Origin: Gnetum montanum
Taxonomy: Eukaryota > Streptophyta > Gnetopsida > Gnetales > Gnetaceae
Length of the DNA: 41,458 bases
Assembly: GCA_015680685.1 (NCBI GenBank)
Contig: MNCI01005547.1
Location: 2,754 to 44,211, forward strand
Direction: 5' to 3'
A program made the position numbers and the translations under genes. Every line of letters begins with the position of its first letter. Position 1 is the stretch's first letter. Below, one piece after another: positions 10,781 through 19,479 of this stretch. The notes beneath the pieces are model-generated. The model was given only the letters and a program-made list of their open reading frames with translations. It ran no database searches and was not told where the DNA came from.

Positions 10781-10979
10781 CCACCATCCATCATGATGTT
10801 AAACACACAAGTCGCTACGGTGATACCCACACCAAGTCCATGTTCCAGCAACTTGGCCACATACAAGCAGTGGCAACCCCAAGTCACCAACACCTAAACC
10901 ACAAAATAGACCTAGCTCTACCCCTAGGCCCACTAAACAACAACCCTTATGCATTGCCCCTCCACAAGATCTCTACATT

Positions 10980-11930
10980 ATGGCTCACACAATAGAGGAG
11001 GCTCCCACCATGACAAACATAAATGACAACCTCACAGACGTACTATCTCATGCACACAATGCATTAAAACACAAGAATGTAATGCCTACCTTGCTCAACC
11101 TCATCTTAACATCACTAGAGCATCGCCAAGCACTAGCACACATGCTTGCCTCCATCCTTGCTATAGAAAACATGCCTCCAACTGAAGATGCCATTCACAT
11201 AGCCATTACATCCCCTGTACCACAAGACACAAATACAACAACTCTAACCTTCGAGAACAATGATGTTAAGATCGACCCCAAACAAGGGGAGGTCACACAT
11301 ACACCATTGAACACTAGTGTAAGCATCGGAAAATACATAGTACGTAGAGTACACATCGATGATGGTGCGGCATAAAATGTTGTTGCACACTCCATCGTCG
11401 AACGACTTGGCCTAAAGCACAACATTCAATCGACCGAGATCGAGTCTCTAAACTCCTTTGATGGAGCACATGTAGCCATTAAAGGCACAATCCACATTGC
11501 CTTCACGATAGGGGACTAGCACCCCACATTTGCAAACTTTACAGTTGTGGACAAGATGCTAGGTTTCAACATGATTCTAGGTAGGCCTTGGCTAGCCCAA
11601 CTACGCGCCATCTCCTCTCCCATCCACCAAGAAATCCACCTTCCATACGAAGGTGGTCAAGTTATCATCCATGGTGATAACACTTCCTCTTCGACTACCC
11701 ACGGCATAGACATGGCACAAGTGTTGGAAGAAGAGTCTCTTGGTGGTACACCTACGACAACCAATGCAACGCCTAAGGCTAACACACTCGAACAATTGGT
11801 TGAAGCCGATAGCTTCCCAGAGGATCCTAAGCCTTGCACACTCCCTAATCAATGCCTAATTAAGGAAGGAGACCTAGTCCTTAAGGTCGTTCGTGAACAC
11901 CCAGATAAATTCTCAGCCAACTAGGAAGGG
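10980..11930 (+). pseudogene. Gag-linker and aspartic protease of the nested element
   Basis: The segment 10980-11300 is an open linker. The protease core starts near 11325 with GKYIVRRVHIDDGAA, the catalytic loop (D-D-G-A in this group), then a stop where Ser or Gln is expected. It continues VVAHSIVERLGL, GAHVAIKGTIHIAF and ends with FNMILGRPWLAQL (flap-to-end block) and IHLPYEGGQVIIHGD. The same blocks occur in the minus-strand remnant at 19500-19830 (HIDDRAT, FNLILGRSWL). The open frame to 11924 then runs without a break into a segment that is not protease (see next entry). Confidence 0.8.
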
Positions 11931-12044
11931 GCTTACTTAGTCACAAAGGTGTACAATAACAGAGCATTCAAACTTGCTGACATGGATGGGAATGAGTTCG
12001 CTAATCCTACAAATCACCTGTACCTGAAATGATACTATGTCTGA
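11830..12044 (+). pseudogene. Integrase C-terminal (GPY/F) module joined directly to protease
   Basis: After the protease the frame reads CLIKEGDLVLKVVREHPDKF, then EGAYLVTKVYNNRAFKLADM, DGNEFANPTNHLYLK and YYV before a final TGA at 12042-12044. Tat/Ogre integrases end with this pattern: GDLVLR..., W.GPY.V..., GAY.L...DG..., NA..LK.YY. The Trp before EGAY is a TAG (TGG to TAG) and the Trp in LKWYY is a TGA. RT, RNase H and the DDE core, which should come between, are absent: protease end and integrase tail are only about 150 bp apart. This is a clean internal deletion of several kb relative to a full element. Confidence 0.75.
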
Positions 12045-12056
12045 TGAATTGGAGGT

Positions 12057-12480
12057 ATAGAACAATCCTGGAATCATGACTTAAAACTGATACCACAGAA
12101 CAGTCCTTGCATCATGACTTAAAATTGATACCATAGAACAGTCCTGGCATCATGACTTAAAAATGATACCACAGAACAGTCCTGGGGCTATGACTTGAAA
12201 CTGGCACCATAGGAATGTCCTGGAGTCATGACAATAAAATGAAACCACAGAGCTTTGTCCAGTATGATGCTAAACTGCCACATCTGTCTACCATGACATG
12301 AAACTAGCATCCAGAGTCCACTAAGACTATAAACTGGTTTGCCTCTTCACAGTCTGCTATGATTATAAACTAGCGACACATTGTCCACTACGATGCTAAA
12401 ATGGAACCATCCAAAGGGTTATGACATGAAACTAACCCGCAACAGTCTGTTAAGACTATAAACTGGTGACATCATTGATG
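12057..12480 (+). repeat. 38-bp tandem repeat array in the 3' UTR of the nested element
   Basis: The first five units are clear (about 38 bp each), with the consensus words GAACAGTCCTGGCATCATGA and CTTAAAA(C/T)TGATACCACA. Later units shorten to about 30-36 bp and drift, keeping the core TATGAC(A/T)(A/T)(G/T)AAACTGG. The array starts right after the integrase-tail stop. In Ogre elements of legumes the region after pol is known to hold variable tandem repeats, so the position fits this clade. Confidence 0.75.
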
Positions 12481-13567
12481 ACCAGGAAAGAACTTGAAAA
12501 GATGTGTTGCTGCAATTGGCTATTCATGTTCTACAAAGACTTGCTGCATAATTTGTCTCATGGACCCTAATGAGGCTGATGTTGTTCATGATTTTGTCTG
12601 CTTTGAAATTGCACTTGGATGACATGCCTGAGGCATTCATACATAGATGCACTTCATCATGACAACAATGTATCACATTCTTCCTGACGCACGTAACTGG
12701 GTTAATTAATATGTTCATAAGTACATTCCTGACTCCTGATGCATTTCCTATTTCCTCATCATGCCCCCTTATCCTATTCAATTACACCCCCTAGATACAT
12801 CATATCCTACTCAATCTAAAGCTCTTGATACACTGGTGCACACTGTGACTCTCTAAGCAGTTGCAACACAAAACATAGTGCATGGTACATGATGCAGAAT
12901 GTAAGCGCTCGAACATGAGCACAAAAATAAAAGAAAGCTCTTTCAAAAGACCGAAAAGAACAAGAAAAGAAAACATCAAAAAGAAAACAAAAAAAAGGAA
13001 GAAACAAATAAAAAGAAAAAGAACAAAAAGGTCAAAGAGCAAAATGTGTGGAAAACCTCTTCATGACCTCGTTGACATCATAAACCAAAGACTATTGGCT
13101 ATTCTCATACAAGCCCCAAGTGAGAAGGCAATTGTCTTGGAAAACAGTTACACTTGTTTCTCAAAGAGACCATGTTGCACATCATCGTGTGGCTTTGGCT
13201 ATTTATAACGGACCCCGTAAACACTCTATAAGAGTCCCATTTCTCCAAAGAACGCACCTCCTATGTCTTGGCTTCAAGTCTGCTGAAAACTAGCTATTGA
13301 TAAGGACCAAGGATACGGCTCATTCACATGAGAGAAATTCCTCTTCCATAATTCCATCAGCAATTATAACCCTTGAATAACTCCTAGCTTCCCCTGGTTA
13401 CTACCAATCCCCTTGCATCTTAAACTACATTCCCTCAATCCCATGTACTTTTGAAAATGGTGCGATGACATCCAGCCAAGGGCTGACGGATAATGCTTGG
13501 TACCTGGTTGTTCATGGTGTTTTTCACTTCTTTGTCGGTGCCTCTTGGGTAGATTCCTCTAGACGTC
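12481..13567 (+). other. Long 3' non-coding region of the nested element, with a purine-rich block
   Basis: There is no recognisable gene. A nearly pure A/G stretch runs at about 12917-13045 on the plus strand. Its open frame is a Lys/Arg repeat with no domain, and the opposite-strand frames are Phe/Leu-rich shadows. The last 70 bp (13513-13583) are strongly similar to the reverse complement of 25320-25390 from a related element. Confidence 0.6.
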
Positions 13568-13583
13568 AACAAAGAGGGGCCAA
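13568..13583 (+). promoter_or_regulatory. Polypurine tract of the nested element
   Basis: AACAAAGAGGGGCCAA directly precedes the 3' LTR start TGAAACACC. This is where plus-strand cDNA synthesis is primed. The same tract occurs on the minus strand at 25335-25320. Confidence 0.85.
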
Positions 13584-15111
13584 TGAAACACCACTAATTT
13601 CAGCCTAACACTTTGAAACGAGAATGACTCAAGCCCTTTCGAGCATTTGGGAGGCAAAATTTGACTAAGACATGGAACTCATGCCCAGCTTGCTCAAGCC
13701 AGCTTACTCACATTGTCAAGCTAGCTTGCCCTCAGCATGAGCAACTCCAACAGCTTCAAAATCCAAGTCAAAAATGGTCCAAATATGAAGGTGCAAGCCA
13801 TCCTCAAGGGCCATTGGTGTCCACTCCAAGTTTCAGCATTAACGGATTCAAATTTGGAGACAAATTGTTCACATTTTCACACTCACGCTGTCACTCACAC
13901 TGAGGTCATGCTGGCAGCGTGAGTCTGACGTGAGCTACCCAAAATGCTCTAGAACAAGGCACATCAAGCTCAAGTTTTCAACTTGGAGATCACTCTTAGG
14001 GTTAGACATAGTCAAGAAATTGATGTACACAAGAAACAAGCTTCAGAGTTCAAAATTTGGTGCAAAATATGTCATTTCAACTCACTCATGTTGAGGTCAC
14101 GTTGGCAGCGTGAGTACTATTCATCAGCGTGAGGACTATTCACGCCGAGACAAAAGCATGCCAAACACATACTAGGGACACGACAGGACCAAATCAACTC
14201 ATGCTAGGAGCCCTGGAAAAAGAGAGATTCCTCAAACATCCATAAAACCACTCAAATCAACATCTTGCAGTAGTCAATCCATTGATCAAGCGAGCCGAAG
14301 TCAAATTCTCTTGTTGTACAGTATCATTTCATTGTAAATCTTCATCATTTGTGAGCTTGTCAAATTGCTCCTATGAGTGTACGCTAGCTTGCATAAGCCA
14401 ACACATGCTGTAAGATACAATGCACCTGGTCAAGAACGTAGCTTGCCCACGCACATCCAACACATACACAGTTGTCCATTGGATACGTGTCACTAGATCC
14501 GTTTTCCTCTCATCTCTCAACCGTTGATTCCACCCATGAATTCCGCACCTGAGCCTAGAAAAACCCTATAAATACCCTGTCAATTCACATAAATAGGGTT
14601 GAATTTCGAAGGTGGACGACTTAGGAAACTTAGACTAGCAATCCTTGGACGCTCGAGCACACTTGACTCCTAGCATCCAAGCACTTCTGAAACACATCAC
14701 CTCGGGGCTTGGCACTTGACCTACCATCGACACGTGCAGCTACGCTTTGACTGGTGCACATCTTTTCTAAGCAATACAATATAGCTCATTTTGCCAGCCA
14801 TTATTTTGTTTACTCTGTTTCACATTTAGGTTACGTTTTGTTTACAGTACCAGTTCTGCATACGTTTCTGTTTACATTTCGTGCACACTGTTTATGTTTT
14901 AAAATATCAATTACGATAACCCTAGCACAAGCTGTAGTTTACGCTCAAGGAAGTCCTTGGTTGATATGTGTGCAGACCATCTAGGGCACTTTGGCTTCGT
15001 TTTATTTTCTAGCTTGCCCTCGGGCGAAGGCAGGGTCAGCTGTGTCTGTCTGACAATCTTTCGGTGTTTGTTTTTCCTTCCAGCCTTACATCGATGATTT
15101 AGGTTAGTACA
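13584..15111 (+). repeat. 3' LTR of the nested element
   Basis: Runs from TGAAACACCACTAA to TTAGTACA. It has one promoter unit with TATAAATA at 14567-14574 and lacks the extra 190-bp and 385-bp segments of the 5' LTR. Otherwise it is collinear with 6447-8545. Confidence 0.9.
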
Positions 15112-15116
15112 ATGGT
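15112..15116. repeat. Target site duplication, right copy (ATGGT)
   Basis: ATGGT follows the terminal CA of the nested 3' LTR and matches 6442-6446 exactly, fixing the element boundaries to the base. Confidence 0.92.
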
Positions 15117-15414
15117 CTTGCACAATGTATTCTATGTGTAAGTGCGGCATGCCAATTCATGTGAGAGCATGATGAAGCATGCTTAGGACTAAACGATCTG
15201 GAGGTAACACTATGTTACCTTCTAAGTCTTGCCAACATAGTTGTTCATCTTGATGGAGGATAAAGGTGAAGTCTAGTATATACTCGTTAGGATGAATATA
15301 TACCACTTGAACTTGTTGAGGGATTGGTGGATCAACATCATGTGTATTACACCGTTGACTATTTCCTATTTCAGACCTAGGCGGTGAGGCACTTTCGTAC
15401 GAATAAGGAGACAT
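15117..15414 (-). pseudogene. Gag N-terminus of the outer element, cut off by the nested insertion
   Basis: The ATG at 15414-15412 opens a frame starting MSPYSYESASPPRSE, about 120 bp after the primer site, a normal place for gag to begin. The frame has one TGA at about 15157 and then stays open to 15117. If the nested element and one copy of its target duplication are taken out, the same frame runs on at 6446 without a shift. This is direct evidence that the two parts were one gene. I see no recognised domain in this N-terminal piece. Confidence 0.75.
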
Positions 15415-15531
15415 ACTTGTCTATTTAGTGTGCAATGTATTCTTGTTTATTATTTTCTCAATCAACCCTAAGGGTTCATTCCAATGATGTGAATGATTTT
15501 CTATGTTCTAGTTAGCACACAAATAACTAAG

Positions 15532-15549
15532 TCCCCAGCAATGGTGCCA
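15532..15549 (-). promoter_or_regulatory. Primer binding site, tRNA-Asp type
   Basis: The minus strand reads TGGCACCATTGCTGGGGA, three bases after the LTR end. It differs by what look like C/T and G/A changes from the TGGCGCC..TTGCCGGGGA type used with tRNA-Asp in Athila/Tat elements. Minus-strand cDNA synthesis would start here. Confidence 0.75.
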
Positions 15550-15553
15550 ATGA

Positions 15554-15890
15554 TGAGAGGTGAGGCACACGTACACTTAACCATACGAATATGAGCGTTT
15601 CACACATGATCTAGTTGAATTTGAAGGACTAAGTGCTTATGTGCCCTTGTGGAACAAGGACAGGTTGGTTGATCATTGTCTTCCCAAGCTTACCCATATG
15701 TCACCATTGTATGGTTAAGCAAGCTTGAGGCATATGATTTTTATAGATTTTATGTTTTTATGTCCTGTGCTAGTAGGGAAGGAGAGAGGTAACTAAGAGA
15801 GGTAACTAAGTGACTAATTTAACTTAACTACTCATTAACTAAGTTCTAACTAATCCTAACACTAGCATCCGTTCCAATTTACTATACACA
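15554..15890 (-). repeat. 5' LTR of the outer element
   Basis: On the minus strand it begins TGTGTATAGTAAATTGG at 15890 and ends CCTCTCA at 15554, directly before the primer site. It pairs in inverted orientation with 5-314. It contains a short local duplication of GAGAGGTAACTAA near 15790-15815. Confidence 0.75.
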
Positions 15891-16172
15891 TCCTGAACCA
15901 ATGCAACATTGTTGGGATTACCAAACACTAATTGTTACTAGGTTACCAAGCATTACACACATGCTCGAAGTGGTCGTGCTTGTGTAATTTAATGATTTTC
16001 TTAATTGATCAAAATGAATTGATGTGCTAATAACAAAATGTAAAGTGCATAAAATAAAATAAAATAAAATAAATGCATAAGAAAATAAAATAAAAGAAAT
16101 GTGTTAGAAAACCAATCTCAAGTGCTACAAGGATGAATCTAAGAGCTCATCTTTATTGCTGTACACAAGGTG
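15891..16172. other. Non-coding flank with an (AAAAT)n run
   Basis: No gene is seen. There is a short AAAAT repeat at about 16043-16075, otherwise AT-rich unique-looking sequence to the left of the 34-bp array. Confidence 0.5.
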
Positions 16173-16340
16173 TGCTCANTAATTAGAGTAACCACTTTAA
16201 TAATTAGAATAAATCGCTAGAGTAACTGCTCTAATAATTAGAATAAACCACTAGAGTAACTACTCTAATAATTAGAATAAACCGCTAGAGTAATTGCTCT
16301 AATAATTAGAATAAACTACCAGAATAACCACTCTCATCAC
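16173..16340 (+). repeat. 34-bp tandem repeat array
   Basis: Four full units at 16186-16219, 16220-16253, 16254-16287 and 16288-16321, with partial units on both sides. The consensus words are GAGTAACTGCTCTAATAATT and AGAATAAACC(A/G)CTA. Units differ at one to four positions. There are no spacers, so this is not CRISPR-like. A single N lies in the left partial unit (16179). Confidence 0.9.
16179..16179. other. Ambiguous base N
   Basis: One N inside the first partial unit of the 34-bp array. A collapsed or expanded repeat here would explain an assembly ambiguity. Confidence 0.95.
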
Positions 16341-16344
16341 TTCT

Positions 16345-18682
16345 AGTGGTGTCAAGGTGACTATTAGAGAAGGAAAAGATGTAAGTCATAGAGAGGATAT
16401 GATGCCTTGGCTCAAATCACCTCCTAGTGTAGTGTTATCTTTCAGCAAGTGTGATATTGAGGAGGCAAATAAGACTTTCCATCTTTTCCACTCTAAGGTA
16501 TTTCCCATGATATTGTTGTAGAAGAGAACTATAGGGGTTCAACAAGACTAGACCATGAGAAAGATTTTGACTAATGACACTAGATTCATTTAGGCTACCT
16601 TTTTGTTCATTGGTCTAAGGGGTGAAATTCAAAAACTTTGTAATAACCTTGATATTATCTTCCATGTGCATTTTATGTTCTTTGGTGCATATATTAGAAG
16701 GTTCGTGGAGTTCTTGGTGATTAAGAGAGATGGAAAGTAGGTAGCACATAATTCCTTCTAGCTTTTCAAGCCTTGGGCTAAACACATGACTTAGGTGATA
16801 TGTATCCAAGACCTACTTGTGGAGGATGTAGAAGAGTTATTGTCCATTACCACTATGAATGTTAGTGGTCTACATGTTGTTTTCATGATAGCACAGGGAA
16901 GAAGCCCCCATGCTACCACTGGTGGCACTGCAAAAATGGCAAAAAGAATACATGCAAAAGTAGTTGGCATTGCTAGAGAAAAGATGAAGAGGTCGAAAAC
17001 ATTTTAGTTGCTAGCCAGCTAGCACCTAAGAAGCTAGCCGTCAAGATTAACAAGGTCAACTAGGCTATTTAGGTATGTATATATTTTTTATATTTTGATT
17101 TTTTAGTTTTTGTATTATTTTTTTGTTGTAATTTTTTTTGCTAAAAATGTTTACTAATTTGTTTTAATTTTATTATCTTTGGAAATAGGAGTTGGTTGTT
17201 AAGGCTATTACAGAGGAGGAGAAACAATGCAAGGAAGAAGAGGAAATGTCATCCAAGGAAGTGCTAGATGTCTTGGATTCCATCTTAGGTGATTTACCTT
17301 TAGAAGACAACCCTCTAATGGACTTGTCTTATGATTTTCCTAGTAAATTTTGATGTTTTTTATACTTTATTTCAAATTATATATATATATATATATTTGT
17401 AAATTTTATTGATTGCTAGAGCCATTGCAATGCATGATCCTCTTCCAGAAACATCCATGGTCACATTTCATAATAAACCTTAGATGGAGGCACTAGACAA
17501 GATGAAGTTTATGGAGCGAATGATGAATGATATGGTTGATAGACTACAATTGTTGGCTTTTGATGTTGGTAAGCAAAATTAAAATATTTTTGTCTTACAT
17601 TTTTTTGGTTTTTTTAGTTTTCATGGTTTTATGACTTCAAGGTTTTTATAGCTTTAATTAGCTTTCAATAATTTTATGTTTTTAAAATATTTTAATATTT
17701 TGAATATTTTTGGTGTTTTTGTATGTGTTAGTTTTTAAAGTAAAATGGAACTCCTTCCAAGACTTTGAATTCGATGAATTCCTTGAACTACCTCTTTATG
17801 TGGAGAACATTTCATGAAGATTGAATGAAGGAGCTACAAAATGTTCTGCAACCTGTGCAAAAACATTTTGGAAGTACCAATGTTCAAACACATTTTTGTG
17901 GGAATGGGACTTAGAATTAGAGAAGCAAAATAAGGAGCTAATAAATAAAGTCAAAAGCCTTAAAGATTGTAAGGAGTTCATAGAGGCTTTTATGGCCAAT
18001 AGGGATTCCTTGCATAAGAATGAGATTGAGTGGTCCCATTATTGGAGTGTAATATAAGGGAAGGTTTCTCTAGCCAAGAGTAAGGATTGGTAAGATTATT
18101 ATGTTTGGGTGTTAAAATGGAGAAAAAAGTAAAAGGATCATAAGTGGATGTACAAGTTAGAAAAGGAGAACTACATGAAATCATGACATGAGGAGACTAT
18201 GGCATGATGAAAATATGAGTTGTTTGTACAAGGGAAAGGAACAAAGAATACATTTACTAGGTTCAAGAAATCAGTGATGGTTGTTGATTCTTTTGCTTTT
18301 TAGATCACTACTGTGTCTAGGGAAACTTCTATGGCTACTTTTTCTCATGCTCCTCTCAAGTGGATAGATATATAGAAGGGAAAAATCTTTGTAGGAGTAG
18401 ATCTAGGAGATATGAGTTGGACCAATATGAGTGAAGACCAAATTTTTTACAAGTTGAAGATCAACAACCAAAATTTTGCACTAGAGGATATTTCTCTTGA
18501 ATTTCCTAAGGTTTGCAAGACTTTGTTTTAAATTTTATGTTTTGTTTTTTATGGTTCTTTTATGATTGTTGATTATGTTTATGGTTAGTATCATTACTAA
18601 TGTTTGAATGTTTTTATTGCTTACAGGCCTTAGGCAATGATGGTAATGATGTTGATGATAATCCTCCTCCTCTTATGGCTTG
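16345..18682 (+). pseudogene. Unidentified coding region with several apparent introns, decayed
   Basis: I do not recognise this. Codon-like blocks are separated by T-rich stretches with canonical borders: introns 17073-17188 (GTATGT..TAG), 17343-17419 (GTAAAT..TAG), 17569-17731 (GTAAGC..TAG) and 18511-18626 (GTTTGC..CAG). Block 1 (to 17072) holds the open stretch 16795-17007, Lys-rich at its end. Block 2 is open for 54 codons and acidic (EEEKQCKEEEEMSSKEVLDV). Block 4 (17732-18510) contains a coiled-coil-like segment (LELEKQNKELINKVKSLKD) and DFEFDEFLELPLYVENIS. Block 5 ends DVDDNPPPLMA before TGA at 18680-18682. In-frame stops in blocks 1 and 4 show decay. It could be a gag-like ORF of a non-autonomous element or a host pseudogene. 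The intron reading is by eye. Confidence 0.45.
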
Positions 18683-19250
18683 ATTTAGATATTGATGGAC
18701 ATGACATATTTTGTTATTTTTGTCATATTATTATAATTGTTTTTATTTGGCTATTATAGTCATAGAGACTACATATTATTTCTATTTTGTTATGTGTTAA
18801 ACAATGGCCATTGTATATTTTTTGTTTTGTTTTGTTATCTGTCACATAGTGTGACTATGCATACTATTTTCATTTTAATTATGTTACATGTTGCTATTAG
18901 GCTTTGGTTTAAAACTGGTTTTGGCTACTATTTTTAATTTTTAATTTTTATGTTTTAAAAGTTTTTGGTTTTTTATGTTTTATATGTATATTATACTTTT
19001 ATGCTTTTCCGCAAACATAGAAGTAAACATAAAATACGAATCAATGTGAATTATGAAAATAAATCTATAAGGTAAATTAACAAATATTATGTCATGAAGT
19101 AAAATGTAAAGTGCAAATATGTAAATAAGGCAAACAAGGCTAGGAAATAAATGACTACTTCATATGTACAAGGAAAAGAAAATGAGCAACATGTTTAATC
19201 ATGCAACTATTTTCTAATCTTTGAAAGATTAGGAAATTGATAAGGTTTTT
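18683..19250. other. AT-rich stretch without a gene
   Basis: T-rich to 18990, then A-rich. The open frame at 18737-18937 is a Phe/Tyr/Ile-rich artefact of composition. I see no repeats or motifs of note. Confidence 0.5.
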
Positions 19251-19479
19251 ATTGCATGATCTTGTACTTCCCATTCCCTTTGTTCATAATACTAAATGGG
19301 AGCTCTTCCCATGAATCGTTTATGGCCCCATTATTGTTGGCATTGGCTTGGTTGGTTTTGTTGTGGTCCTTGACTTTGTTTCCAGTTATGAAAGTTTCTT
19401 CTTGGAATTCCATCACAAATCCTTTCTTAAATTCAACATTGTTAATAGATAAAAAAATGTGCTATCTCCATGGATAACA

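Larger units (their letters stand above)
6447..15111 (+). mobile_element. Nested plus-strand LTR retrotransposon (Tat/Ogre-like), internally deleted
   Basis: An 8,665-bp element with long LTRs (2,099 and 1,528 bp), primer site just inside the 5' LTR, polypurine tract just before the 3' LTR and a 5-bp target duplication. The internal 5.0 kb holds gag, protease and, straight after, an integrase C-terminal module. No RT, RNase H or integrase core is seen in any frame. LTRs differ at roughly one site in ten (hand count over about 310 bp), so the insertion is old. It sits inside gag of the outer element in the opposite orientation. Many stops make it inactive. Similar LTR starts, tracts and gag/protease occur at 19.5-25.3 kb and 41.25 kb, so related copies are common locally. 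Confidence 0.9.
622..15890 (-). mobile_element. Outer Ty3/gypsy retrotransposon (Tat/Athila-like), interrupted and degenerate
   Basis: Read on the minus strand the order is 5' LTR (15890-15554), primer site (15549-15532), gag (15414 leftwards), then protease, RT, RNase H and integrase down to 622. This is the Ty3/gypsy order, with integrase last. The primer site and the protease style point to the Tat/Athila branch. The element is split inside gag by a younger plus-strand element at 6447-15111. Across that junction, with one target duplication removed, the gag frame continues without a shift. Many stops, frameshifts and replaced catalytic residues show that it is dead. Its expected 3' LTR in matching orientation is absent at the left. 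Confidence 0.85.

Noticed and set aside
12800-13208. Lys/Arg-rich plus-strand frame and Phe/Leu-rich minus-strand frames
   Set aside because: Both follow from the purine-rich block; no motif or conserved start.
16173-16340. Possible CRISPR-like array
   Set aside because: The 34-bp units are directly adjacent with no unique spacers; it is a plain tandem repeat in a plant genome.
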